Positions 43,967 through 52,930 of a stretch of 64,000 nucleotides of DNA are shown one piece after another. Below the pieces are notes generated by a model. That model did no database searches. It saw only the letters and a program-made list of their open reading frames with translations, and was not told the origin of the DNA. The DNA is taken from assembly GCA_021811865.1 (NCBI GenBank), contig JAKAQB010000002.1, forward strand, positions 1-64,000, written 5' to 3'. A program made the translations under genes and the position numbers. This DNA comes from Actinomycetes bacterium (GTDB lineage Bacteria > Actinomycetota > Acidimicrobiia > Acidimicrobiales > Palsa-688). The number at the start of each line of letters is the position of its first letter. The stretch's first letter is position 1.

Positions 43967-45219
43967 GCCTGATCCAACGCGAGTTCCGGGAGAAGATCGT
44001 CCTCGTCGGCGTCACCGTGCCGCCGGCAACCGACGACGAGACCCAACGCCACCTCGACGAGCTGGCGCTCCTCGTCGACACCGCCGGCGCCGACGTCGTC
44101 GCCCGGGAGGTCCAACGCCGTGACGCCCCCGACCCGGCCACCTACATCGGCAAGGGCAAGGCGGCCGAGCTGCGGAACCTGTCGGAAGCCGTCGACGCCG
44201 ACACGGTGGTCTTCGACGACGAGCTGAGCCCCGCCCAGTCCCGCAACCTGGAGAAGATCCTCGGCCGCACCGCCATCGACCGGACGGCGGTGATCCTCGA
44301 CATCTTCGCCCAGAACGCCCGAACGGAGGAGGGCAGGGCGCAGGTCGAGCTCGCCCAGCTCCGCTACCGCCTGCCCCGCCTCCGGGGGCGCGGGCTCGCC
44401 CTGTCCCAGCAGGCCGGCCGGATCGGCACCCGCGGGCCGGGGGAGACCAAGCTGGAGGAGGACCGCCGGCGCCTGCTCCGCCGCACGACCAGGCTCGAGG
44501 CCGATCTTGGCCGGCTCACCGCCACCCGCCGCCTGCAGCGCAAGAGCCGGGAGCGCAGCCGGCTGTTCGGCGTGTCGCTCGTCGGCTACACCAACGCCGG
44601 CAAGTCGACGCTGCTGAACCGGCTGACCGACGCCGGCGTCCTCGTCGAGGACCGCCTCTTCGCCACCCTCGATCCCCGCACCCGGCGCCTGGAGCTGCCC
44701 GGCGGGGAGGCGGTGCTGCTCTCGGACACGGTGGGCTTCGTGCGCAAGCTCCCCCACCAGCTGGTCGAGGCGTTCCGGTCGACCCTGGAGGTGGTGAAGG
44801 AGTCCGACCTGCTCGTGCACGTCGTGGACTCGGCCAGCCCCGACCCCGAGGGCGAGATCGAGGCGGTGCGCACCGTCCTGGGCGAGATCGGCGCCGGCCA
44901 CGTCCCGGAGTTGCTGGCGTTCAACAAGGCGGACGTCACCCGGGAGGCGAAGCGCTTGGCCGACCGCCACCCTGGCGGCCTGGTGATCTCCGGCCTGACG
45001 GGTGAGGGCATCGGCGGGTTGCTCCGCGCCATCGGCGACCGGCTACGGGCGTCGCTCGAGGTGGTCGAGCTGGTGGTCCCCTACGACCACGGCGACGTGC
45101 TGGCCGCCGTCCATCGGGAAGGCGAGGTGCTCGTCGAGACCCACGAGGCGGAGGGCGCCCACCTCCGGGTCCGCCTCGACGGGGCGGGCAAGGCCCGCTT
45201 CGGGGAGTTCCAGTCGTGA
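43963..45219 (+). CDS. hflX: Ribosome-associated GTPase HflX
   Basis: 418 residues. An N-terminal HflX domain (YIGKGKAAELR near 60) is followed by a coiled linker containing RGPGETKLEEDRR and a G domain from about 205: G1 GYTNAGKST, G3 DTVGFVRKLPHQL, G4 NKAD. Splits and rescues stalled ribosomes under stress. The C-terminal domain is complete. GTG start within the dapF stop (GTGA). Adjacent to miaA as in many bacteria. Confidence 0.95.
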   Translation: MSLIQREFREKIVLVGVTVPPATDDETQRHLDELALLVDTAGADVVAREVQRRDAPDPATYIGKGKAAELRNLSEAVDADTVVFDDELSPAQSRNLEKILGRTAIDRTAVILDIFAQNARTEEGRAQVELAQLRYRLPRLRGRGLALSQQAGRIGTRGPGETKLEEDRRRLLRRTTRLEADLGRLTATRRLQRKSRERSRLFGVSLVGYTNAGKSTLLNRLTDAGVLVEDRLFATLDPRTRRLELPGGEAVLLSDTVGFVRKLPHQLVEAFRSTLEVVKESDLLVHVVDSASPDPEGEIEAVRTVLGEIGAGHVPELLAFNKADVTREAKRLADRHPGGLVISGLTGEGIGGLLRAIGDRLRASLEVVELVVPYDHGDVLAAVHREGEVLVETHEAEGAHLRVRLDGAGKARFGEFQS

Positions 45220-46334
45220 CCGGCTGGGAGCCGCCGGCCTATCCCTACGAACGGCTGGAGCCGGCCCGCCGCAAGGCGGCGGCCCTGCCGGGCGGCGCCA
45301 TCGACCTGTCGATCGGCACGCCGGTCGACCCGCCCCCCGCAGGTGTCCTGGCCGCCCTCGCCTCCGGGGAGGGCGTCGGCGGGTACCCGCCGTCGGTGGG
45401 CACGCCCGCCCTGCGGGAGGCGGTGGCGGGTTGGCTGGCCGGGACCTTCGGGGTGGCGGTCCGAGCCGATGCGGTCGGGGTGTGCGTGGGCACCAAGGAG
45501 CTTGTCGCCACCACACCCCAATGGCTGCACCTGCGCCGGCCTGACCGGGACACGGTGCTGTACCCGGCCGTCAGCTACCCGACCTACGCCATGGGCGCCG
45601 AGCTCGCCGGACTGCGGGCGGTGCCCGTCCCTCTCGACGAGCGCTGGCGGGTCGACCTCTCTGCTGTCGACCCGGCCGACGCCGACCGGGCGCTGCTTGT
45701 ATGGGTCAACTCGCCGGGCAACCCCGCCGGCGCGATCGAGGACCTGGCGGCGGCGGCTGAGTGGGGGCGGGCACGGGGCGTGCCGATCTTCAGCGACGAG
45801 TGCTACGTGGAGCTCACGTGGCAGGGCTCCCCGGCCACGATCCTCTCGACCGGGATGGACGGGGTGGTCGCCGTCCACTCGCTCTCCAAACGTTCGAATC
45901 TGGCGGGCCTACGCGTTGGGCACTACGCGGGAGACGGGGAGCTCGTCACCTTTCTCCGAGAAGTTCGCAAGCACGTCGGCATGATGGTCCCCGGGCCGGC
46001 GCAGCGGGCCGCCGTCGCCGCCCTCGCCGACACGGCCCATGCCGCCCGCCAGCGGGAGACCTACCGGCGCCGGCTTGCCCGCATGGCCGGGCTGCTGCGC
46101 TCGACCGGCGCCTCCGTGGACCTGCCCGCCGGCGGGTTCTACCTATGGGTGCGGGCCCCCGGCGGCGATGCCTGGGCGTGGACCGAGCAGCTCGCCGGCG
46201 ACCTCGGCGTCGTCGGCTCGCCGGGCGACCTGTACGGTCCGGCCGGCGCTGGCTACGTGCGCTTCGCCATGGTGGTCCCCGACGAGCGGCTGGATCTCGT
46301 CGCCGAGCGGCTGGCTACGCTGGCCGGCCCGTGA
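45216..46334 (+). CDS. dapC: Succinyldiaminopimelate transaminase-type aminotransferase
   Basis: 372 residues, fold-type I class I/II aminotransferase. PLP-lysine motif SLSKRSNLAGLRVGHYAGD (Lys about 225), NSPGNPAG and the phosphate-binding Arg downstream are present. Sequence pattern and position next to dapF and upstream of dapE support DapC, the N-succinyl-LL-DAP step of lysine synthesis, over other class I transaminases. GTG start overlaps the hflX stop by 4 bp; the stop overlaps ybaK. Confidence 0.85.
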   Translation: MTGWEPPAYPYERLEPARRKAAALPGGAIDLSIGTPVDPPPAGVLAALASGEGVGGYPPSVGTPALREAVAGWLAGTFGVAVRADAVGVCVGTKELVATTPQWLHLRRPDRDTVLYPAVSYPTYAMGAELAGLRAVPVPLDERWRVDLSAVDPADADRALLVWVNSPGNPAGAIEDLAAAAEWGRARGVPIFSDECYVELTWQGSPATILSTGMDGVVAVHSLSKRSNLAGLRVGHYAGDGELVTFLREVRKHVGMMVPGPAQRAAVAALADTAHAARQRETYRRRLARMAGLLRSTGASVDLPAGGFYLWVRAPGGDAWAWTEQLAGDLGVVGSPGDLYGPAGAGYVRFAMVVPDERLDLVAERLATLAGP

Positions 46335-46813
46335 GCCCCGCCGCCGGCCCGACTCCGGCCGTGACGCTGGCGGCGCGGGCCGGCGTGGCGTTCGAGGTGC
46401 ACCGCTACGACCACGACCCCGACGAACCGTCATACGGCAGCGAGGCGGCCGAGGCGCTCGGCGTCGACCCGGACCGGGTGTTCAAGACGCTCGTCGTCGT
46501 GGCGGACGGGCGCCTGGCAGTGGCGGTGGTGCCCGTCTCCGGCGAGCTCGACCTGAAGAAGCTGGCCGGCGCCCTCGGTGCCCGCAGGGCGGCCATGGCC
46601 CATCCGACCGAGGCCGAGCGCGCCACCGGCTACGTCATCGGCGGCATCAGCCCCCTCGGTCAGAAGCGCAAGCTGGCTACGGTCGTCGACGCGGGCGCGT
46701 CGCGCTTCCCGACGATCTTCGTGAGCGCCGGCCGGCGGGGCCTGGAGCTGGAGCTGCCGCCGGCGGACCTGGTCAGGCTGGCGGGGGCGACCGTTGCCGC
46801 CGTGGGTCGGTAG
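46331..46813 (+). CDS. ybaK: YbaK/EbsC-type Cys-tRNA(Pro) deacylase
   Basis: 160 residues, single YbaK domain; clears mischarged Cys from tRNA-Pro. The conserved core VFKTLVVVADGRLAVAVVPVSGELDLKKLA is interrupted here only in naming: KTLVV, PVSGELDLKKLA and GYVIGGISPLG are the family blocks, and the Lys in FKTL is the key catalytic-site residue. GTG start overlaps the dapC stop (GTGA). Last intact gene of the miaB operon. Confidence 0.88.
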   Translation: MSPAAGPTPAVTLAARAGVAFEVHRYDHDPDEPSYGSEAAEALGVDPDRVFKTLVVVADGRLAVAVVPVSGELDLKKLAGALGARRAAMAHPTEAERATGYVIGGISPLGQKRKLATVVDAGASRFPTIFVSAGRRGLELELPPADLVRLAGATVAAVGR

Positions 46814-47124
46814 GGGTTGGGGGCTGGGGTGGCGTGGGCTGGTGGGCTGGTGGGCTGGTGGGCTGGCGTGGCGGTTCGGGCTGGCGTGGTCGGTTGGGTG
46901 GAGGTCCTGGCGCAACCGGGAGGTCGGTTCACAGGGCGCCATATATCGCACGCTGCGCACCGACCTACCGCCAACGCACCGACCCACTGTCAAACACACC
47001 GGCTGGCAGCCGACGCGCCCGACTTGCAGCCGACACACGGTCGGAGACCGCAGCCTCAGCGCCTGCCTCGGACGCCGCGCCCGCGCTGCGCCGCCCAGGC
47101 AACGCCGGCAGGGGAGCCGTGTCC
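46814..47124. other. Intergenic stretch: tandem repeat and dispersed repeat
   Basis: 46830-46870 has repeated GGGCTGGTG units, then looser GGCTGGCGTGG units to about 46915, dispersed repeat copy B, and about 140 bp of unassigned sequence that joins the P450 remnant. No gene is supported. Confidence 0.6.
46921..46984 (-). repeat. Dispersed repeat, copy B (inverted relative to copy A)
   Basis: Read on the minus strand it has GGTCGGTGC twice, 19 bp apart, then CAGCGTGCG.TAT and a CCGACC end, matching 25603-25664. The low-complexity tail (GCCCACCAGCCCACC) follows on the same side as in copy A. Confidence 0.65.
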
Positions 47125-47899
47125 CAGCGTCAGCCGGCTGGCATTCGAGCGGGGGGAAGCCGACTTCGTGTCCGCTGTCTCCGAGCCATTCCCGCTCCTG
47201 GTCATCTGCGACATGCTGGGCATCCCGAGAAGCGAGTTCGGGACCCTGCTGCGCTGCACCAACGTGATCCTCGGTGCCGGCGACGCCGAGGCCGTCGGAG
47301 GGCGCGACGACGTGTTCGCCGCCATCATCGAAGCCGGTGTCGAGCTGACAGGCCTGCTGACCGAGCTCGTCGAGGACAGGCGGGAGCACCCTCGGCATGA
47401 CCTGACCAGCGCCCTCGTCCACACTGACGACGGCGAGGGCTGGCTGCATGCCTGGCGGAACGACCTCGGCAGCATGACTTCCACGGCGGTCGAGGAGATC
47501 CTCAGGATGGCCTCGCCCGTGACCTACAAGTGGCGCACCGCTACTCGGGACGGCGTGCTTGCCGGCCACGAGTTCAGCGGAGCCGACGAGTTGGTGCTGT
47601 CCTACGGGGCGGCGAACCGGGATCCCCGGGTCCTCGCCGACCCGGAGCGCCTCGACCTGCGGCGCCAGCCCAACCCGCACGTGGCGTTCGGCGGTCCGGG
47701 GCCGCTCTTCTGCCTCGGCGCCCACCTCGCGCGCCGGGAGATGGCGGTCCTCTGCCGGCAGTTGCTGACGCGGCTCCCAGGCCTCGAGCCATCCGCCGAG
47801 CCCGAGCTGCTGCAATCCCAGGCGATCCCACTCGTCGGAGGGATCAAACGCCTGCCGGTCCGCTTCACTCCCGCACCGCGAATCGCCGTGGCAGGCTGA
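47125..47899 (+). pseudogene. Cytochrome P450 remnant
   Basis: The frame encodes pieces of an actinobacterial P450: FERGEADFVSAVSEPFPLL, CDMLGIPRSEF, then the K-helix ExxR (EEILRMASP) and the heme-ligand loop FGGPGPLFCLGAHLARRE. The first roughly 120 residues are missing, and an in-frame deletion has removed the I-helix (oxygen-binding AGxxT), which should lie between TSALVHTDD and STAVEEIL. Without these it cannot be a working monooxygenase. It has no ribosome-binding site and adjoins repeat B. Confidence 0.85.
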
Positions 47900-48064
47900 A
47901 GGCTGTATTCTCGAGATTACGGGCGATCCCACGGTGGTCGGCATTGCCGTCGTCGACGTCAGGCCAATCCTCTCACAGCACTCCCAGTAGCCTCAGTAGT
48001 CACACATTCGGCGCAGTTGCATCTTGTCGTATGCCGCTCGGAGCGCGACAGTGCGTGCGGTGCT

Positions 48065-48814
48065 ATGAAGCGCGTCGGGATGGCATTGTGCGCGGTCCTC
48101 GTCGTCGTGGCGGTGGGATGCGGCTCGTCGCCCCACCACGCCGCGTCCTCAGCGACCTCGCCACGGGGCGCTTCGGCCTCAGGCTCGCCTGCAGTCCCTG
48201 CGACGACGGGGGTGGCGCCGGCGACTGGCACGACTGGGCCCGCGACCAGCGTGCCGGTATCCGGGGAGAGCGTGCCGGCGTCGTCGACGACGCTGGCTGG
48301 GGCCGGCGGTGTGGGTGGGGGTGGCGGCGGCGGTGGCGCGGGGCCCATCCCCAGGGTCATCACCGTCGCCTACGTCGATGCCGTCTTCGCCCAACTCGAC
48401 GCCAAGTACGGTGACGCGCTTCGTTCCGCCGTCGCTGCGGGCAAGGTGACAGCGACTTCCGTCCGTGACCTGTACGCCGTACTTGCACCGTCGCTGGTGC
48501 CGTTGGCCACGAAAGCTCTGGGGATCCTTGAGAGTAAGCATTTCGAAGACGTCCGGGTCCATCCGGGCAATCAACGCACTGAGGTACTGCGCTTGATTTA
48601 TGCGTCGTCAGAATGCATCTTCTTAAGGGTCAGAGTGAACTACTCCGCCGTGGACATACGAGCCCCGGCTTCCTCGTATGCGCAGTTCGAGGAACTCAGG
48701 CCAGCCACAACTACTAATGCCCTCAATGGCGACCCAAGTCAATGGGCAATCTATTACGACAACGTAGTGCGACAGGATCTCTCGGTCACTAACCAATGTC
48801 CCATCGACGGCTAG
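48065..48814 (+). CDS. Putative lipoprotein of unknown function
   Basis: 249 residues from ATG at 48065. Signal peptide MKRVGMALCAVLVVVAVGC ends in a lipobox (VAVGC), so it should be lipid-anchored outside the membrane. A Ser/Thr/Ala-rich linker and a run of Gly (about 80-92) follow, then a roughly 150-residue domain I cannot name. The 3' half has lower GC content than the surroundings, which may mean recent acquisition. Overlaps the next gene by 19 bp. Confidence 0.72.
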   Translation: MKRVGMALCAVLVVVAVGCGSSPHHAASSATSPRGASASGSPAVPATTGVAPATGTTGPATSVPVSGESVPASSTTLAGAGGVGGGGGGGGAGPIPRVITVAYVDAVFAQLDAKYGDALRSAVAAGKVTATSVRDLYAVLAPSLVPLATKALGILESKHFEDVRVHPGNQRTEVLRLIYASSECIFLRVRVNYSAVDIRAPASSYAQFEELRPATTTNALNGDPSQWAIYYDNVVRQDLSVTNQCPIDG

Positions 48815-49587
48815 TGTTCCTGGTAGTACTTCTCTTGCCATTGATAGGCGCGCGGGCCAACTTAAGGAAAGAGCCCCCGCCGAGTTGCTATCCAGGGTAC
48901 ACCGGTCGTGGTGTCACATGCGTCGTTACGGTCAGCGGTGGCAGTTCGAGTCCTGGTGCGGGGGTGGGATCATCAGGTCCGCCACCGGGACTGTGGATCC
49001 AGATCGGGCAACTCTCGGGGGCCACGACTACGCACCCGGTCTGTTGGTCCTGGTCGCAACTCAACGTGGCCGGCTTCACCAACCAGGCCATCTTGGCCAT
49101 CGTCGACTTCTGGGCGACGATCGAGAGCCAGTACCCGCCGTGCCCGGGGGTGGTTGCAGCGACGGCTTCGCAGTACGCGGCTGAGTACCTTTACCAGATC
49201 CCGCTGCCTTCTCCCAGACCTTTGGCGCCGCCCGGCTATGGCATCACAGGCAAAGAGGTGTTCTTGATCGCCGGGGACGCGTACGTCGTCTCCCGGTCGT
49301 TCGCCACTCCACTCGGAACGCTTTCGATCACGATCACGGGCACCTACACGGTGAACTGGGGGGACGGCACGAGCGCGGGGCCGTACAACACGCCCGGCGG
49401 TCCTTGGCCGACGGGGACGATCACACATACCTACGACTTCGTGGGCGCGTACACCATCACCGTGAGCGAGGCATGGACAGCGACTTGGACGCTAGCCGGC
49501 AAGTCCGGAACGTTGGCCGACCTTGTCACGACAGGGACAATCCCGGCTTTCCGGGTGAAGCAGATCGAGGCAGTGCAGACGGGCTAG
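48796..49587 (+). CDS. Secreted protein with a PKD-like segment
   Basis: 263 residues. The N-terminus (RRLVFLVVLLLPLIGARA) is a signal peptide. Residues about 175-235 (NWGDGTSAG then THTYDFVGAYTITV) match the PKD-domain pattern with the WGDG and THTYxxxGxY strands, as in extracellular adhesion or carbohydrate-binding modules. The rest is unrecognised. Its start overlaps the lipoprotein's end by 19 bp, so the two are co-expressed and may work together at the cell surface. Confidence 0.7.
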   Translation: MSHRRLVFLVVLLLPLIGARANLRKEPPPSCYPGYTGRGVTCVVTVSGGSSSPGAGVGSSGPPPGLWIQIGQLSGATTTHPVCWSWSQLNVAGFTNQAILAIVDFWATIESQYPPCPGVVAATASQYAAEYLYQIPLPSPRPLAPPGYGITGKEVFLIAGDAYVVSRSFATPLGTLSITITGTYTVNWGDGTSAGPYNTPGGPWPTGTITHTYDFVGAYTITVSEAWTATWTLAGKSGTLADLVTTGTIPAFRVKQIEAVQTG

Positions 49588-49696
49588 GACGACCGGCCAG
49601 GGAGGCCCGCTTCGCCGCGCCATCAAGCCATCGTCAACCGATCACCAGACCGGTTTCTCCAGCGGTCGACGCTGCGGAAGTAGCGAGCTGATCGGT

Positions 49697-50659
49697 TCAG
49701 GCCGATGAGCTCGTGACGGTCGGGCGTCCCGCTCCGCTGCCGGAGCGCACAGTTCCGGCACTGCCGGACCCACTGTGGACTGCCGGAGCGGGTACCGGCC
49801 CCCCGCCTACGACTGGCGAGGGGACGGGGCAGATGATGGCGGCCGGCGCACCTGTGTCGCTTCGGGCGGCTCCGCCGATCGTGCTTCGGGCGCCCCTGCC
49901 GGCGGCGGCTCCGGCAACCCCAACCATCGCGCCTCGGGCGCCCCCGCCGGCGGCGGCTCCGGCAACCCCGCCGGGGCCCGTGATCCCCCCGCCCGGTCCC
50001 GGAGCCGCTAGGGGCGGCCATCCGCAGCCGCCGTAGCCCACCTCGGTGACGTCGATGATCTGGGTTGCCGTCGCCGTTGCGGTCGTGGTGGTCCCGCTCG
50101 TGGCTGTTGTGACCGTGGCGGTGATGTCCACCTCGTCACCGGTGTTGATCGAGAGGACACCGTCCCGCTGGGCGTCCACGATGGTCGTCGGGTCGACGAC
50201 ATAGGTGCTCGAGTAGCCGTCCGGGCTCGTCACGGATATCGATGTCTGGCTGATGTCGCTGGCGGCTCCGTGCTGGACGTCGTAGGTCTCGAAGCTGGCG
50301 GGTCCCACCTGGATGGTGTAGGTGGCGTGGACCACGTTCCCCCACCATGGCAGGGGTAGAGGCGGCACCGGGACTGGTTTCCCTCTGTGACCCCCACCCG
50401 GCGCGGGGTGCTCCGAGCCCGAGGGCTTGCCGGAGGATGACATCACGATCCCGGTCGGAGCAGCCGCGGTCGCGGCGAGAGCTACCGCTGTCGCCCCGGC
50501 AGCCAGACCGAGGACGCTTCCGCCGACAACCGCGCGCCTCATGGCACGCCGCCACGCGGGCCACCCCGTGACGCGCCCCGGCCACCTGGCTGCGGCGAGT
50601 GACCGGAGCAGTCCTACGAGTTTGAGCTCGGGATCGGGGTTGCGAGCCTGGTTCTGCAT
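49697..50659 (-). CDS. Secreted protein with Ala/Gly-rich tandem repeat tail
   Basis: 320 residues. A cytoplasmic N-terminus of about 40 residues and one hydrophobic segment (about 44-68, VVGGSVLGLAAGATAVALAA) are followed by an extracellular domain, about 105-215, resembling DUF5666-like beta folds (TIQVGPASFETYDVQ to TTTTATATATQIIDV). The tail contains a 48-bp tandem repeat (from about 49887 and 49935) encoding GVAGAAAGGGARGAMV-type 16-mers. Function unknown. Convergent with the PKD-like gene. Confidence 0.65.
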   Translation of the reverse strand: MQNQARNPDPELKLVGLLRSLAAARWPGRVTGWPAWRRAMRRAVVGGSVLGLAAGATAVALAATAAAPTGIVMSSSGKPSGSEHPAPGGGHRGKPVPVPPLPLPWWGNVVHATYTIQVGPASFETYDVQHGAASDISQTSISVTSPDGYSSTYVVDPTTIVDAQRDGVLSINTGDEVDITATVTTATSGTTTTATATATQIIDVTEVGYGGCGWPPLAAPGPGGGITGPGGVAGAAAGGGARGAMVGVAGAAAGRGARSTIGGAARSDTGAPAAIICPVPSPVVGGGPVPAPAVHSGSGSAGTVRSGSGAGRPTVTSSSA

Positions 50660-50964
50660 CGATCCTCAACACCTCACCTTCAGCCATCTCGGCCGTCACT
50701 TCTCAGACGGCCGCCGGCGCCGTGTGGTTCCCGGGGCTGGGTGTTTGGGTGCTGAGAGGGTCGCCGCCGGCGCCGTGTGGTTCCCGCCCCGCAGCCGGCC
50801 GACCCGCAGGGACGGTGGTCGCGCCGCCAGAGTGCCATCGGGGGCCTGGCCCGGCGGGCGCAGAGCGACGGACGACGTATCAGCAGGGGGCGGCGCATCT
50901 GGAGCACCGACGCATCTGCAGCAGAGACGCGTCAGCCACGCGTTGGCACTACCGTGAGCGGACC
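50660..50964. other. Intergenic stretch with a 23-bp direct repeat
   Basis: Separates the repeat-tailed gene from the divergent dapE. A perfect 23-bp repeat occurs at 50711-50733 and 50763-50785, 52 bp apart. Two promoters are expected here, but no clear boxes or gene are seen. A forward frame is open from 50722 into dapE but adds no conserved sequence. Confidence 0.55.
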
Positions 50965-52038
50965 ATGACCGGTGGCGGTGACCTGCTGGACCGCGTGGCG
51001 GAGCTCGTCGCCGTTCCCTCGGTCAGCCGAGACGAGGCTGCCCTCGCTGACCTGGTCGAGGGCCGCCTGCGGACCACACCCTGGCTCGAGGTCGGACGTG
51101 TCGGGGACAACCTCGTCGCGCGGACGTCCGGACCCGGCTCCCGGCTGGTCGTGGCCGGCCACCTCGACACGGTCCCGCCCAACGGCAATGCGACGCCATT
51201 CCGGGATCGCGATGTCCTCTGGGGCCTCGGGGCCGCCGACATGAAGTCAGGTCTGGCCGTGATGCTCGAGTTGGCAGCCGAACGCCGGCCGCCGCCCATC
51301 GCCCTGACCCTCGCCTTCTATGTGGCCGAGGAGATCGCGCGGGAGCACAGCGGGCTGCTCCAGATCGAGGCCGCCGACCCGACCCTGCTCTCCGGTGACG
51401 CGGCCATCCTGTGCGAGCCGACGGGCGCGGTCGTGGAGGCGGGCTGCCAGGGCTCGCTGGCCCTGGCAGTGACGCTCGGCGGCGTTCGGGCCCATACGGC
51501 GCGTCCCTGGCGGGGCGCCAACGCCATCCACCGCCTCGGTCCACTGATCGAGCGGGTTGCCGACTGGCCCCAACGCCGCCCCGTCCTCGACGGGTGCACC
51601 TACCGGGAAGCGCTTCAGGCGGTAGGCGTGCAGGGCGGGGTCGCCGGCAACGTGGTGCCGGACTCGGTCACGCTCAGCCTCAATCACCGCTTCGCCCCGG
51701 ATCGGACGGCCCAACAGGCTGCCGAGGCGGTGCGGGCCCACCTGGCCCCTGCCCTCGACGAGACCCTGGGGGACAGCACTGTGGTGAGGGACGCGGCAGG
51801 TGGCGCCCCCCCCAACCTCGACCAGCCGCTCCTGGCGCGTCTCGTGGAGGAGACCGGGGTGGCCCCACGCGCGAAGCTCGGCTGGACCGACGTAGCGTTC
51901 TTCGCCGAACGGGGCATCCCCGCAGCCAACTTCGGCCCCGGTGATCCCGAGCTCGCCCACACCGCTGACGAGAACGTCACCTTGACCGACGTGCAGGCGG
52001 CGCACCGCATCTTGCGCTCGCTGCTCTACCGTCCCTAG
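50965..52038 (+). CDS. dapE: Succinyl-diaminopimelate desuccinylase
   Basis: 357 residues, M20 peptidase family. Zn-binding His in GHLDTVPPNG (about 68), the bridging Asp in GAADMKSG (about 93) and the general-base pair in VAEEIAREHSG (Glu about 120) are all visible. ADENVTLTD near the end carries a typical C-terminal metal region. Releases LL-DAP for DapF, so with the dapC-like gene and dapF it gives three steps of the succinylase route within 9 kb. ATG set by family N-terminus. Confidence 0.9.
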   Translation: MTGGGDLLDRVAELVAVPSVSRDEAALADLVEGRLRTTPWLEVGRVGDNLVARTSGPGSRLVVAGHLDTVPPNGNATPFRDRDVLWGLGAADMKSGLAVMLELAAERRPPPIALTLAFYVAEEIAREHSGLLQIEAADPTLLSGDAAILCEPTGAVVEAGCQGSLALAVTLGGVRAHTARPWRGANAIHRLGPLIERVADWPQRRPVLDGCTYREALQAVGVQGGVAGNVVPDSVTLSLNHRFAPDRTAQQAAEAVRAHLAPALDETLGDSTVVRDAAGGAPPNLDQPLLARLVEETGVAPRAKLGWTDVAFFAERGIPAANFGPGDPELAHTADENVTLTDVQAAHRILRSLLYRP

Positions 52039-52053
52039 ACACTCCCTGACCAT

Positions 52054-52073
52054 CCGGCCCATCACGGGGCCGG
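52054..52073. terminator. Candidate bidirectional terminator between dapE and lexA
   Basis: A perfect 7-bp stem, CCGGCCC / GGGCCGG, with a 6-base loop in the 70-bp gap between two convergent genes. No T-run on either side, which is common in high-GC actinobacteria. Confidence 0.4.
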
Positions 52074-52108
52074 CCGCGCCCAGCGCGCCGGAGGACCGGG
52101 AGCAAGGA

Positions 52109-52741
52109 TCAGAGCCGCCGTAGCACCGTGACGACCCGCCCGTAGACGCGAACGTCTTGAGGGTCGAGGACCATGGGTTCCATGGAGGGGTTGTGCGGGG
52201 TCAGCACGATCTTGTTGCCGCGCCGGCTGAACGTCTTCACCGTCGCCTCGTCACCCGGTATGCCGGCGACGACCACGTCACCCTTGTCGGCGGTGTCCTG
52301 CTGGCGGACGACGACGTAGTCGCCGTCGAGGATCCCGGCCTCGACCATGGAGTCGCCCCGCACCCGCAGCATGAACAGCTGCCCGTCGCCCGTGAAGTCC
52401 TCCGGCAGGGGGAGAAGCTCTTCCACCCGTTCCTGGGCGAGGACGTTCGTACCGGCGGCGACGTCGCCGACGAGGGGTACGTGCCGGGTCGGACGCCGCT
52501 CGATTGCAGCCCCGGAGTTGGCGTCGTAGCGGACCTCGATCGCCCGGGGCTTGGTCGGATCGCGGCGCAGGTACCCCTGGCGCTCGAGTGTCTGCAGGTG
52601 AGTGTGCACGGTGGACGAGGAGGTCAGGCCGACGGCTTCGCCGATCTCGCGCACCGACGGCGGGTAGCCACGCTCGCGCAGCTGGGCGGCGATGAAGTCG
52701 AGTATCTCCCGTCGCTTGCCTGTCAACTCGGTATCCGTCAT
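52109..52741 (-). CDS. lexA: LexA repressor
   Basis: 210 residues. N-terminal winged helix (about 1-70; SVREIGEAVGLTSSSTVHTHL) binds SOS boxes. The self-cleavage site is Ala96-Gly97 in VAAGTNV, with catalytic Ser131 (GDSM) and Lys169 (ATVKTF). All features for RecA-stimulated autocleavage are present. ATG with GAGGGAG upstream. Three SOS boxes lie in the divergent promoter, so it is autoregulated. Confidence 0.97.
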   Translation of the reverse strand: MTDTELTGKRREILDFIAAQLRERGYPPSVREIGEAVGLTSSSTVHTHLQTLERQGYLRRDPTKPRAIEVRYDANSGAAIERRPTRHVPLVGDVAAGTNVLAQERVEELLPLPEDFTGDGQLFMLRVRGDSMVEAGILDGDYVVVRQQDTADKGDVVVAGIPGDEATVKTFSRRGNKIVLTPHNPSMEPMVLDPQDVRVYGRVVTVLRRL

Positions 52742-52830
52742 GCCGCTCCCTCAGATGTGGTCGGTCTGGCGCTCATGCCACTTCCCGTAGCTCACGCCAT
52801 CTCGACGGTAGCCCCGCACGGACCGCAGAT

Positions 52831-52844
52831 CAAACATACGTTCC
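52831..52844. promoter_or_regulatory. SOS box 1 (lexA-proximal)
   Basis: CAAACATACGTTCC, a CGAAC-N4-GTTCG relative with two changes. 90 bp upstream of the lexA ATG. Confidence 0.8.
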
Positions 52845-52872
52845 CTCACCATGGTGACGGGGCCTTGACAAT

Positions 52873-52886
52873 CGAACATATGTTTG
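52873..52886. promoter_or_regulatory. SOS box 2 (central)
   Basis: CGAACATATGTTTG, one change from the ideal palindrome. Its start is 42 bp from box 1, four helical turns, so LexA dimers would sit on the same face. Confidence 0.85.
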
Positions 52887-52906
52887 GTTGACTCGTCCTC
52901 AGCAAG

Positions 52907-52920
52907 GGAACACATGTTCG
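52907..52920. promoter_or_regulatory. SOS box 3 (LysM-gene-proximal)
   Basis: GGAACACATGTTCG, one change from ideal. It ends 10 bp before the GTG of the LysM gene and abuts its GAGGAGG ribosome-binding site, so LexA here should shut that gene tightly. Confidence 0.85.
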
Positions 52921-52930
52921 AGGAGGAGCC

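Noticed and set aside
45880..45910. AACGTTCGAAT considered as a tRNA T-loop or SOS box
   Set aside because: It lies inside the aminotransferase gene, no tRNA fold surrounds it, and the spacing does not fit CGAAC-N4-GTTCG.
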